From Chryseobacterium sp. KACC 21268 (GTDB taxonomy: Bacteria > Bacteroidota > Bacteroidia > Flavobacteriales > Weeksellaceae): 64,000 bases of DNA. Under the pieces are notes generated by a model. The model saw only the letters and a program-made list of their open reading frames with translations, made no database searches and was not told where the DNA came from. A program made the translations under genes and the position numbers. Below are positions 6,863 to 16,500 of the stretch, in pieces. How positions within the stretch are numbered: the first letter of the stretch is position 1; each line of letters starts with the position of its first letter. The stretch is from positions 2,728,001 to 2,792,000 of the forward strand of contig CP117875.1 of assembly GCA_028736075.1 (NCBI GenBank). Direction: 5' to 3'.

Positions 6863-9409
6863 TTAGGCCGAATTTCTGCTCGCATTAATATTACCAAACA
6901 AAGATCTCATTACAAGTTTTTCGTAACTCTCACGATTGCCTTCACCTTTCTGAATCTTAATCAATGCGTATTGCTGAATGCTTAGTAATGGCAGCACAAT
7001 CTTTTCACGGATTTTCACGGATTTACGGTTCAGAGGTTCTTCCTGCATCAGGATTTTGTAGCCTGTCAACTCCAGCATCATCTCTTTGGATAAAGAAAAT
7101 TCTGCAAAAAGAATATTCCAAAACTCGCCAAACTTTTCATTATTTCTCATGTAATATGTCAATGGGAAATATGTTTTATTCATACTCATCATAGAGTTCA
7201 ACACCAGAGTTTTAAAGAAATCTGAGCCTTTGTACAATTCTTGAATCTCATCAAATCTTCCAGCATCCATCAAGGTTTTCAAAGCAAATCCGAATCCGAA
7301 AAATCCGGGTACATTCTGCTTCAGTTGCGCCCAAGATCCTACAAAAGGGATTGCTCTCAGATCTTCGAACTTAAGTTCAGATCCTGCGCCTCTTTTGCTT
7401 GGTCGACTGCCAATATTCGTGCGTCCGTAATATTCCAAAGTACTCATTTCCTGAAGATATGGTACGAACATCGGATGCGCCTTCAAATCTGAATATTTTT
7501 TATAACTAATGTCAGCCAGTTCCGAAATCAGTTGACGTTCTTTATCATTCAAATCTTTTTTGACACTTTTGAAAACATCATTCTCAATCCCGGCAGTTAA
7601 CAATTGTTCGAAGTTAAATTTTGCCTGATCCTTATTCCCAAAAACACTTGTAATCGTCTGCCCCTGGATTGTTAATTCAATTTGGTTATTTGCAATTGTT
7701 TTCCCCTGCGATGCGTAAAAATCGTGGGTTTTGCCACCTCCTCTTGCTGGCGGCCCACCTCTACCATCAAAGAAAACGACCTTCATTCCATTTTCCTCAG
7801 AGACTTTCGTCAGTTTTTCTTTTGATGTATAAATTTGCCAGTTTGCTTTCAGGTAGCCACCATCTTTGGTTCCGTCTGAGAAACCTAGCATGATGATTTG
7901 CTTATTATTTCTTCTCGCTAAATGTTTTTTGTAAACTGGATGATCATAAAGCGTTTTCATCACACGTTCTGATTTATCCAAGCCTTCCATTGTTTCGAAC
8001 AATGGTACAATGTCGATATGGATATCCTCATCAGAATAACCACATAGCTTCATCATCACATAGACATTCATCACATCTTTCACTTCATCAGAATTCGAAA
8101 TGATGTAACGGTGCATTCCTCGTTCACCATTATTTTCCTGGATGGTTTTGATGTTATAAACACTTTTCAAAGTTTCACAGGTCATTTCATCTTCAAAATC
8201 CTCGGGAATCAAAATTGCGCCAGAGTTTAGCAGAATATCAATCTTCTCAACATTTGTTTTAGAATTAACATCTTCATTAACAACTTTTTTAAAGATATCA
8301 TCTATCACATTCTGATGGACTCTGCTGTCTTGACGAATATCCAACGTCGCAAAATGTGTCCCGAAGATTTTCACCCGATCTCTGAAATCATCCAAAACAT
8401 CATAGAAAAGTCCATTATGTTCTTCTTTAAGAATTTTTTCAGCTTTGTCAAGCTCAGCAATGATTTCTGCGGCGGAAATCCTCGCATCTTCCTGGAATAT
8501 AGAATCATATATTCTTTTGCTAACCGCTTTCAAGACATCTGAAACACCTCGGAAACTCAATCTTCTTCTTACAATTTTGAGGTGTCCGTAATAATCTTTC
8601 AGAATCGATATCCTTAATTCTTCTGCAACTTTCATAGTGATATCAGCAGTCACGAAAGGATTACCATCTCTGTCACCACCTGGCCAAAATCCTAACTGAA
8701 TAATGTCCGGACTAGGTGTAAAATTAGATGTTCCGTAAACCTGTTTTATCTTTCTGTAAAGCTCACCAATACTTTGGTAATAGACATATCTTAAATAATA
8801 AATGATGCTCAAAGCTTCATCTAGCGGCGTTGGTCTCTCTTTATTTACGAAAGGGGTTTTGCCCAACTGCTGAAGCAGCGTATCAATCTGCGTCACAGAA
8901 TCATTAATAATTGCATCCCGCAAATCATGGATAATTCTTTGAACCGCATTTGGGTAGAATTGCGTTGGATGCGCGGTAAAAACAATCTTGATTGCAAAAT
9001 CATCCATTTTTTTCCTAATGGCTGCTAAATGATGATCCTGGTTGGCCCGATCGTACATATTCATCACAGTTCCAGAATCAGTTTCGGAATGAAGTTGTTG
9101 GAAAGCCGCATCTTCTATACTGTCAAACAAGACGACTTGTCTTTCTATGTATTGAATGATCTTAAAAAGGAGTTCTAGTTTTTGATCTTCCGTTTCCAGT
9201 TCGGTATGTTTCTGGAAAAACTCTTCCACAATTTCTTCCGGAGATTTTCCTACGTTGTAACCTTCTCTGCTTTCCTCAGCAAGAAAAGGAAGCAACATCC
9301 CAATATTTGTCATTTTATCGTAAGGCAGACTCATAAAGAGAGAATTGTAGATTTGGAATTTATTTTCTACAATCTGCCGGAATTTTTCAATTTTCTGATC
9401 GTTTAGCAT
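6863..9409 (-). CDS. ppc: phosphoenolpyruvate carboxylase
   Basis: Carboxylates PEP with bicarbonate to oxaloacetate, an anaplerotic cytoplasmic reaction. The 848-residue length is normal. H147 in FTAHPTQFYP is the first catalytic histidine. GFWPGGDRDGNPFVT is the PEP/metal-binding signature, MLGFSDGTKDGGY follows, and FDGRGGPPARGGGKTH is the mobile glycine-rich catalytic loop. GSRPSKRG lies near the C-terminus and the protein ends NASRNSA, close to the usual NTG-type tail. A TAnnTTTG box lies four bases upstream of the ATG. Monocistronic. Confidence 0.96.
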   Translation of the reverse strand: MLNDQKIEKFRQIVENKFQIYNSLFMSLPYDKMTNIGMLLPFLAEESREGYNVGKSPEEIVEEFFQKHTELETEDQKLELLFKIIQYIERQVVLFDSIEDAAFQQLHSETDSGTVMNMYDRANQDHHLAAIRKKMDDFAIKIVFTAHPTQFYPNAVQRIIHDLRDAIINDSVTQIDTLLQQLGKTPFVNKERPTPLDEALSIIYYLRYVYYQSIGELYRKIKQVYGTSNFTPSPDIIQLGFWPGGDRDGNPFVTADITMKVAEELRISILKDYYGHLKIVRRRLSFRGVSDVLKAVSKRIYDSIFQEDARISAAEIIAELDKAEKILKEEHNGLFYDVLDDFRDRVKIFGTHFATLDIRQDSRVHQNVIDDIFKKVVNEDVNSKTNVEKIDILLNSGAILIPEDFEDEMTCETLKSVYNIKTIQENNGERGMHRYIISNSDEVKDVMNVYVMMKLCGYSDEDIHIDIVPLFETMEGLDKSERVMKTLYDHPVYKKHLARRNNKQIIMLGFSDGTKDGGYLKANWQIYTSKEKLTKVSEENGMKVVFFDGRGGPPARGGGKTHDFYASQGKTIANNQIELTIQGQTITSVFGNKDQAKFNFEQLLTAGIENDVFKSVKKDLNDKERQLISELADISYKKYSDLKAHPMFVPYLQEMSTLEYYGRTNIGSRPSKRGAGSELKFEDLRAIPFVGSWAQLKQNVPGFFGFGFALKTLMDAGRFDEIQELYKGSDFFKTLVLNSMMSMNKTYFPLTYYMRNNEKFGEFWNILFAEFSLSKEMMLELTGYKILMQEEPLNRKSVKIREKIVLPLLSIQQYALIKIQKGEGNRESYEKLVMRSLFGNINASRNSA

Positions 9410-9413
9410 TTAA

Positions 9414-9421
9414 CAAAAATA
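9414..9421 (-). promoter_or_regulatory. -7 promoter box of ppc
   Basis: TATTTTTG on the minus strand ends four bases before the ppc ATG (TTTTTGTTAATG), the same geometry as idi and gldD. Confidence 0.5.
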
Positions 9422-9525
9422 AAAGATAAATTGTAAAATCACTCTTCGGAAATGTTATTTTTATCTTAATATCATACTTATTTACTAAAATTAATTTTCA
9501 ACAGTTGCAATCTAATACATCTTAA

Positions 9526-10047
9526 CTAAGCATTTTCCAAAACTTCAATAATTTCTGCTCCGTATTTATCAATTTTTGATCTTCCGATCCCACTTACATG
9601 CTCCAGATCTTCCAGGGTACTTGGTTTTCTCCTAGCGATCGACATTAGATGAGTATTATGAAAAATGATGTAGGGAGGCAATTGATATTCCCTGGCCTTG
9701 TCCGAGCGCCAGTCTTTGAGTTTATTATAAATAATCAGTTCCTCTTCAGAAGGCTGTTCTATCATCTCAAGTTTGATACTTTCTCTCTTACTATTCCCAC
9801 TTTTATAAGAATCTGCCTGAGCTATTTTATTACTATGATCAACAGTAAATTGACCAGGACTTTCTTTGATGTGATTGAGATCTTCTTTGTAAAAAACTAA
9901 AACCGACCAGTAATTAATTTCATCTTTAATTAATTCTGTATTCACCTTTACAATCTCGCAACCATTAACGAAATCACTCACCAGTTTCTCATCTTGCTTT
10001 TGAAACTGATCCGAAATTCTAATTTGAAAAACTTTAACTTTCATCAT
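9526..10047 (-). CDS. HRDC-domain protein
   Basis: A 173-residue protein. The C-terminal 75 residues form an HRDC (helicase and RNase D C-terminal) nucleic-acid-binding domain: LKDWRSDKAREYQLPPYIIF, then HLMSIARRKPSTLEDL and VSGIGRSKIDKYG. The N-terminal 90 residues (KVFQIRISDQFQKQDEKLV and on) are typical of a Bacteroidota family in which HRDC is not attached to a RecQ helicase or RNase D. Two adjacent ATGs at 10047 and 10044 are equally possible starts. It probably binds DNA or RNA; partner unknown. It lies downstream of ssb, separated by a terminator-like hairpin. Confidence 0.82.
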   Translation of the reverse strand: MMKVKVFQIRISDQFQKQDEKLVSDFVNGCEIVKVNTELIKDEINYWSVLVFYKEDLNHIKESPGQFTVDHSNKIAQADSYKSGNSKRESIKLEMIEQPSEEELIIYNKLKDWRSDKAREYQLPPYIIFHNTHLMSIARRKPSTLEDLEHVSGIGRSKIDKYGAEIIEVLENA

Positions 10048-10068
10048 ATTTCTATTTTAAAGTAAAAG

Positions 10069-10098
10069 AACCCCGGCAGGACAAAACCAGCCGAGGTT
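10069..10098 (-). terminator. terminator after ssb
   Basis: Nine-bp stem (AACCTCGGC / GCCGGGGTT read on the minus strand, one mismatch) with a 12-nt loop, followed by TTCTTTTA. It lies between ssb and the HRDC gene, so read-through may be partial. Confidence 0.7.
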
Positions 10099-10109
10099 TA
10101 AATCAATAC

Positions 10110-10442
10110 TTATTTTGATCCTAAAAGAAGAAGTTCTTCAATTCTGATTTCGGTTAGAAAACGTTTTGTTCCATCTTTGTCGTCGTAAGAGCGATACATT
10201 AGTTTTCCCTCTATCGCAATTTCTTTTCCTTTGGTGACATATTTTTCCATAATGTCCACCACTTTTCCATAGGCAACCAGATTGTGCCACTGCGTCTCAT
10301 CTACTTTTTCGCCATTAGCATTGATGTAATAATCAGAAGTAGCGAGACTTACGGACGCTTTTTTGTTGCCATTTTCGAAATTGAAAATCTCAACTTCTTT
10401 TCCTGTGTGACCAATCAATGTCACTTTGTTTCTTAAAGACAT
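10110..10442 (-). CDS. ssb: short single-stranded DNA-binding protein
   Basis: OB-fold single-stranded DNA-binding protein. MSLRNKVTLIGHTGKEVE begins the fold, and TQWHNLVAYGKVVDIMEKYVTKG and IAIEGKLMYRSYDDKDGTKR are the conserved Ssb strands. The protein is only 110 residues and stops right after the OB fold (IRIEELLLLGSK). It lacks the Gly/Pro-rich linker and the acidic DDDIPF-like tip that recruits repair partners. It is therefore probably an accessory Ssb, with a full-length copy expected elsewhere. Fold identity is firm; the main replicative role is not. Confidence 0.9.
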   Translation of the reverse strand: MSLRNKVTLIGHTGKEVEIFNFENGNKKASVSLATSDYYINANGEKVDETQWHNLVAYGKVVDIMEKYVTKGKEIAIEGKLMYRSYDDKDGTKRFLTEIRIEELLLLGSK

Positions 10443-10629
10443 AGCATAAAATTTTTAAAATTAAACTTCTAAAATCGGGACGTTCATTTGTCTATTTCCT
10501 GATTTCCTTGTTGCAAATTTTCAACAAAAAGAAAACTTGAATCGGTAGAAAAACATTTATATCCGTTTGTAATCGTTTGCAAATGGAATGATTTTTATAA
10601 TTTTAAAAGAATAAAATACAAATGAACCT

Positions 10630-11448
10630 ATGAAGATAATTCTCAAAGTACTAATGCGGCTCGCAGTGATAATCTTGTCCATTATTATCATTGGAGTGAT
10701 TGGATTCAATATCTCATCCTATCAAAACAGAAAACGTGCAGATGCCGATGGAATCAAATATTCTGGAATTTGCGATACTGTGAAAATAATCACGGAACAA
10801 CCGGAAATAGGTTTTACAGGATTTGATAAAAAAGACATTGCTGTTCTGAAATTTGAAATCAGTAGAAATGGAAAAGTTCAAGCTGATACGATTATCAAAG
10901 ATCAATTCTCTTACACCTCGGACGATGGTACTTATAAAAAAATTAAAATTCCTTTTGGAAAATTTCTGAAATCTGATACAATAGTTGTGACTACTCAAAA
11001 TAATTTGAAATTCTACATCTCGGGGTATCATCATTTTGCAGGATTACATTATGGAATGACAGGCTATGTGGGCGGACACGATTGCGGATTATCCGAAAAT
11101 GTCAACATTAATAAAAGTGATACCTACGGCGTAATTTCTAAAGAAATTGCATGGAATGAAGCCGACAAAAATGACAGAATAAAAACACTTGCCCCAAGTG
11201 ACGAAGAATTCCTTACAATCTCTGAAAAATCTAAAATTAACAGAAAAAAAGCAGAAGAAATCTTTATGCAAAATCGAAAGAATGTGCAGTTGATGTCTCA
11301 GCTATTCTACGGTATGCATATCGAGAAATCTGGGAATTACTATATCTTCAAGGAGGAAAGAGAAGATAAAAAAAGAAAAATGGATGTAATAAAAATCAAT
11401 GCAGAAACCGGTGAATTCAAAAGATTTGAAAATTACCCTTTTAATTAA
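10630..11448 (+). CDS. hypothetical membrane-anchored protein
   Basis: Not recognised. The 272-residue protein has one N-terminal membrane segment (about 9-30) and then a soluble, lysine-rich domain that should face the periplasm. GYHHFAGLHYGMTGYVGGHDCGL at about 137-159 is rich in Gly, His and aromatic residues and could bind a ligand or metal. A coiled-coil-prone stretch follows at about 195-220. It is 11 bp upstream of a second exported protein, so the two are probably cotranscribed. Confidence 0.6.
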   Translation: MKIILKVLMRLAVIILSIIIIGVIGFNISSYQNRKRADADGIKYSGICDTVKIITEQPEIGFTGFDKKDIAVLKFEISRNGKVQADTIIKDQFSYTSDDGTYKKIKIPFGKFLKSDTIVVTTQNNLKFYISGYHHFAGLHYGMTGYVGGHDCGLSENVNINKSDTYGVISKEIAWNEADKNDRIKTLAPSDEEFLTISEKSKINRKKAEEIFMQNRKNVQLMSQLFYGMHIEKSGNYYIFKEEREDKKRKMDVIKINAETGEFKRFENYPFN

Positions 11449-11459
11449 AATTCGACATT

Positions 11460-11987
11460 ATGAAACTAATTATCATCTTCCTGACATTCGGTATTTGGAC
11501 TTTTGGACAAACTTCCAAGAACAAAAAAGTTGGAGAAAAAATTGAAGGTAATTTTCTTGGAAATGGAAAAATAATTGTGGCGACTGCAGTCAAAACAAAA
11601 GAAGGAAAAGGAAATCCTGTAGAAAACGGAACTCCCGACGAATATGAAGTCCGGTTTTCAGACAGCAAGTTAAAACCAATAAAATCAGCTTGCTGTGAAA
11701 TCATTCTTATCAACGAAGGTGACCTAGACCAAAACGGTACAGATGAAATCTCCATCTACCAAGCATCGATGAATGGCTGCATTTACACGATGAGTACTTA
11801 TTCTTTCATTAATGGGAATTGGAAAAAAATTGCTAATAGTTTTTTGGTTCCAACCGGATGTGAGAGCATAAATTATGATGATTTGCAAAAAATAATCTTC
11901 CGTGAGAAAGACAATATTTATTATTTACGAAAAGATATGAGTGATGAAAACGGTAAAATAATCAAGAAAAAATTAGAATTGAAATAG
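11460..11987 (+). CDS. hypothetical exported protein
   Basis: Not recognised. A 175-residue protein with a signal peptide (about 1-16, ending WTFGQ). The segment NEGDLDQNGTDEISIYQ looks like the calcium-binding D-x-D-x-N-G-x-D-E loop of FG-GAP/VCBS-type repeats, which suggests a small beta-propeller-blade-like or adhesion fold. Four cysteines (CC at about 79-80, then two more) may form disulphides. It is directly downstream of the membrane-anchored protein at 10630. Confidence 0.6.
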   Translation: MKLIIIFLTFGIWTFGQTSKNKKVGEKIEGNFLGNGKIIVATAVKTKEGKGNPVENGTPDEYEVRFSDSKLKPIKSACCEIILINEGDLDQNGTDEISIYQASMNGCIYTMSTYSFINGNWKKIANSFLVPTGCESINYDDLQKIIFREKDNIYYLRKDMSDENGKIIKKKLELK

Positions 11988-12019
11988 CAATTGCAACATC
12001 AATTTTTGTAAATTAGTTA

Positions 12020-12388
12020 ATGAAAAACACACAAATGGAAAACCTCACCTGCCCAGAATGTGGCGACAAGATCATCGGCAGATCCGATAAGAAATTCTGT
12101 TCCGATGCCTGCCGAAATGCCTTCAACAACAAGCAAAATAAAAACTCAACCAACTACATGCGAAATGTGAACAACAGGCTTCGCAAGAACTACCGCATCC
12201 TTTCCGAAAATAATTTTGAAGGAAAAACAAAAGTTAATCGTCTTAAACTACAGAACGCCGGTTTTGATTTTGAATACATCACACAGATTGTGACTTACAA
12301 AAACGGCTCACAATACTGTTTCGTTTATGATCAGGGCTACAAAATCCTCGACAACGATTGGGTATTAATTGTAAAAAAGACCGAGTAA
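12020..12388 (+). CDS. zinc-ribbon hypothetical protein
   Basis: A 122-residue cytoplasmic protein with an N-terminal treble-clef/zinc-ribbon signature: CPECGDKIIGRSDKKFC followed by SDACRNAFNN, that is C-x2-C-x12-C-x3-C. The second half (NRLRKNYRILSENNFEGKTKV and on) is basic and then aromatic. ATGs at 12020 and 12035 are both possible. The MBL-fold gene starts 2 bp after the stop, so they form an operon. Nucleic acid binding is a reasonable guess only. Confidence 0.7.
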   Translation: MKNTQMENLTCPECGDKIIGRSDKKFCSDACRNAFNNKQNKNSTNYMRNVNNRLRKNYRILSENNFEGKTKVNRLKLQNAGFDFEYITQIVTYKNGSQYCFVYDQGYKILDNDWVLIVKKTE

Positions 12389-12390
12389 CT

Positions 12391-13476
12391 ATGATTTTTA
12401 TTTTTCCAATTCTGCTTATTTTTTTAGCTGTTTATATCTACTATCTCCCCGTTTTTGGCGGCGAATTCTCCGGAAAAAGACTGGTACGGATGAAACAGTC
12501 TCCTAACTATAAAAATGGAACTTTTCAAAATCTAAGCTTTACCCCGTCATTAGCAGAAGGTTTTACAATGCGGAAAGTTCTTTGGGAATTTCTGACAGAT
12601 AAAACGGAAAACAAAATCCCAAACGTACAGTTACCAACTCAAAAAATCAATCTTAAAGAACAGCCAATCACTGATAATTTTTTGGTTTGGATGGGACATT
12701 CGTCTTATTATTTTCAGATTGATGGAAAGCGATTTTTGGTAGATCCCGTCTTCAGTGGGAATGCATCACCGATTCCGGGAACTACAAGGGCTTTTGCTGG
12801 AACAGATATCTATTCGGCTGATGATTTTCCACCGATCGATTTTCTGATTATTTCCCACGACCATTATGATCATCTGGATTATAAAACAGTGAAGAGCCTT
12901 AATCCTAAAATTGATAAAGTCATCTGTGGTTTGGGTGTTGGTTCACATTTTGAAAAATGGGGTTTTGCAGAGGAAAAAATCATCGAGCTCGATTGGTACG
13001 AAGAAGAAGAATTGGCTAGCGGATTCACAATCACTTCTACTCCAGCACGTCATTTTTCCGGACGAAGATTCAAAAGAAACAATACGCTCTGGTCTTCCTT
13101 TGTCTTAGAAACTCCGAATCAAAAAATCTTCCTCGGTGGTGATAGTGGTTATGATTTTCATTTTAAAGAAATTGGAGAGAAATTCGGTCCATTTGACTGG
13201 GCGATTTTGGAAAATGGACAGTACAATGAAAAGTGGCGATACATCCATACGTTGCCGGAAGAATTCATCCAAGTTGCGGAAGATCTCAATGCGAAAAATG
13301 TTCTGCCTGTACACTCGGGAAAATTCTCTTTGGCGCAGCACGCCTGGAATGAACCTTTGGCAAAAGTGTTTGAGAACAGCAGAGGAAAAAACTTCAAAAT
13401 ATCAACACCCATTATTGGTTCAAAATTGATTTTGGATGATGATTCCCAGACTTTTGCTGAGTGGTGGAAATCTTAA
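12391..13476 (+). CDS. membrane-anchored MBL-fold hydrolase, NAPE-PLD/UlaG-like
   Basis: Metallo-beta-lactamase-fold hydrolase of 361 residues. The ATG at 12391 is preferred to an upstream in-frame TTG because it begins right after the preceding stop and opens with a membrane anchor (about 2-20). LIISHDHYDHLDYKT is the HxHxDH metal motif, TPARHFSGR carries the next histidine, LGGDSGYDFHF the bridging aspartate, and VLPVHSGKFSLAQHAWNEP the last histidine. This order matches N-acylphosphatidylethanolamine phospholipase D-like lipid hydrolases, so a phospholipid-type substrate is plausible but not shown. Confidence 0.85.
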   Translation: MIFIFPILLIFLAVYIYYLPVFGGEFSGKRLVRMKQSPNYKNGTFQNLSFTPSLAEGFTMRKVLWEFLTDKTENKIPNVQLPTQKINLKEQPITDNFLVWMGHSSYYFQIDGKRFLVDPVFSGNASPIPGTTRAFAGTDIYSADDFPPIDFLIISHDHYDHLDYKTVKSLNPKIDKVICGLGVGSHFEKWGFAEEKIIELDWYEEEELASGFTITSTPARHFSGRRFKRNNTLWSSFVLETPNQKIFLGGDSGYDFHFKEIGEKFGPFDWAILENGQYNEKWRYIHTLPEEFIQVAEDLNAKNVLPVHSGKFSLAQHAWNEPLAKVFENSRGKNFKISTPIIGSKLILDDDSQTFAEWWKS

Positions 13477-13496
13477 AATTTTGTTAAAATAAATAT

Positions 13497-13504
13497 TATC
13501 TTTG
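13497..13504 (+). promoter_or_regulatory. -7 promoter box of the large surface protein
   Basis: TATCTTTG (TAnnTTTG) ends 20 bases before the ATG at 13525. The leader holds a small GCGG/CCGC inverted pair. Confidence 0.5.
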
Positions 13505-13524
13505 CGGAAACTTACAACCGCAAA

Positions 13525-16500
13525 ATGAGGAAAATCTATTCTCTAGTTTTAATATTAACGTCTATTATTTTTTTCGCTCAGAAAAAAAACAATGATTATT
13601 CTTTTTACGAAAACAAAGGTCAAATTGTCGATCAAAATGGAAATGCAAATCCAGATGTAAAATATCTTCTCAATTCTCCTGGACTGAATGTTCAGATCAA
13701 GAAAAATGGTTTTTCTTATGATGTTTATGAAACCGAAAAGAAAGAATCAAAGAAAGAGATATCTAATAATGATTTAAAATCCGACAAAAAGAGAGATCAT
13801 TCTAATACAATTCTAAAACATAAACATCACAGAGTTGACATCAAGTTTGTAGATTCCAGAAGCAATCCCGAAATAGTTTCAGAGTTTAGATCTCAGGATT
13901 ATGAAAATTATTATAATCTACCTTACAAAAAAGAAGGTGTCAGCTTTGTTTATCGCTACAAAAAACTGACGTATAAAAATCTTTACGACAATATTGATTT
14001 AGTCTTTTTCAAACCGGAAGATTCTACAAAACCTGTTGAATATAATTTTTTGGTTCATCCTGGCGGAAGAATGTCTGATATTAAAATGAAATTTCAGGGT
14101 GCCAAAACAAAATTGAAAGATGGAAAATTATCTATGGATCTGAGATTTGGTGAGATGCAGGAAAATATTCCTAATTCCTGGATCGAAAACGACCGTAAAC
14201 AAAATATTACTGTCAATTACAAAGATTTTGGAAACCAGACTTTCGGTTTTGAATCTTCTATTAATAATTCTGATAAAACAATTGTGATAGATCCGGTTCC
14301 TACGAGGATTTGGGGAAGTTATTTGAGTGGGAACCAGGATATTTATGGAATAGTAAAAACTGATATTGAAGACAATGTCTACGTTTGTGGTCTTACATGG
14401 AGTAGTACCAATATTGCAACAGCGGGAGCATACCAGCCGACATTCAATACGACTGGATTTTCAGATTCATTTATAACTAAAATCAGCAAAGATGGATCTA
14501 CAAAATTATGGGGAACATACTGCGGAGATAAGTTTTATGATGAGTTTATGAGCGTTACCTTCGATCCTTCTTCCAATGTCTATGCAACGGGAATGACTTG
14601 GTTACCGAAAACTCCAACCAGTAATCAGTACAATGTTTTTAAAAGATTTTCCTTATTAAAATTCAATAAAAATGGAACCATGATTTTCTCCAAAATACTT
14701 GGAGGTAATGTAGAAGAAGTTCCATATGATATTGATTTTAAAAACAATAAACTTTATCTCGTTGGAGAAACCAGAAGTACCAGTGGATTGGCAACGACAG
14801 GCGCTTTTCAGGAAACGAAAATTGATGGATATACTGATGGATTTATTGGCAGATTTGATGCGATCACAGGAGATGCAGATTGGCTGACATATTTCGGAGG
14901 AAATAGCCCCACTAGCCTCTATCAAATATTCAATTCTGATAGTAATTATATAGAAATAATGGGTGCCAGTAGAGCATCTGACCTTGTAATGCAAAATCCT
15001 ATTAAGGGAACAAATATACAGGGAAAAACCACTGGGCTTTATTTGAAATTTTCCGATAACGGGAGTTTAATATACTCAACATATCTGGGTGATGACAGTG
15101 TTGACAGTGATTATTTTCGATATGCACGCCGAGTTGGTAACAACATTTTTTTTAGTGGCAGAACTACAAAAAGCACTTCAGAACAGGCACTTTTATATAA
15201 AATTGATACCAACACCAACAAACTAGTAAGCAGAAAAGAATTTAGAATCTACAATCATTTGCAGCATACGTCATATATAGACAGGCAGGGTAACATCTTT
15301 ATTTCGGGAATGGTGGATAACTCATCTTCTTGGCTATCACAGATTGGTACTCCGGATGCGTTTCTACCAAACCCTGTCAGTTACGCAGGAGTATATGCCA
15401 TAAAATACGATTCCGACCTCAATAAAATATGGGGAACATTCTATTGGGGTTCTCAATTACCTGATATTATAAAGGATTCCGAAGATAATCTGTACTTTTT
15501 TGGTATGGCAAGCGGATATTCTCCTTATGTAGGTACTCCTGGGGCTTTTCAAGAAACTGCTAGCTCTGTTTATAATGGCATGTACATCGCAAAATTCAAA
15601 GACTGCTCATCATTTGCACAATTAACTTCAAACTCTCCCGTCTGCGTTGGTAAACCAATTGAGCTTTCTGCAAATGGAGGTGCAAATTACGATTGGACAG
15701 GTCCTAATGGATTCACCTCCAAAGAGCAAAATCCGAAAATTCCAGATGCTTCACTGGCCTCTGCCGGAACGTACACGTGCTCAATTACTGGAACGCTCGG
15801 TTGTGACACCTCCACATCTATCACAATCGTAGTTGGTGACAATCTAAAACCAGTGCCAAATATTGCAACTCTTCCTAAGATTATAGGCGATTGCAAAACG
15901 GTAATTACATCAATACCATTAGCAACAGACAATTGTACAGGAACAATTGCTGCAACAACCACTGATCCACTATCCTACCAACTGCCGGGAACTTATACAA
16001 TCACATGGAAGTATGATGACGGAAATGGAAATATCACAACACAGGCGCAAAATGTAGAAATTACTCCTCAACCTTTACCCATTGCAAATCCGACACAAAC
16101 TTTCTGTAAGATAGAAAAACGTAAAATTTCCGATATCTCAGTAACCGCAAATAATCCAAAATGGTATGATGAAAATGGAATTCTAATTACAAATCTGTCT
16201 AAAGAACTGGATGATAATACAAAATACTACGTTTCTCAAACAGCTGGTGGCTGCGAGAGTGCAAAGACAGAAATTTTAATTAAACTTGCAGATCCTAATC
16301 CTCCTACCGGTGATGCTGTTCAAAGTTTCTGTTCAGCTACTATGCCTAAGTTATCAAATGTTGTAGTGAATGGAAATGCTATTAAATGGTATAATAATCT
16401 AGGAGTTTTCATCCCCAATCCCACAAGCACAGATTTAGAAGATGGTAAAACTTACTTTGCCTCTCAAACTTTGAGTGGTTGCGAAAGTACGGTAAGATTA

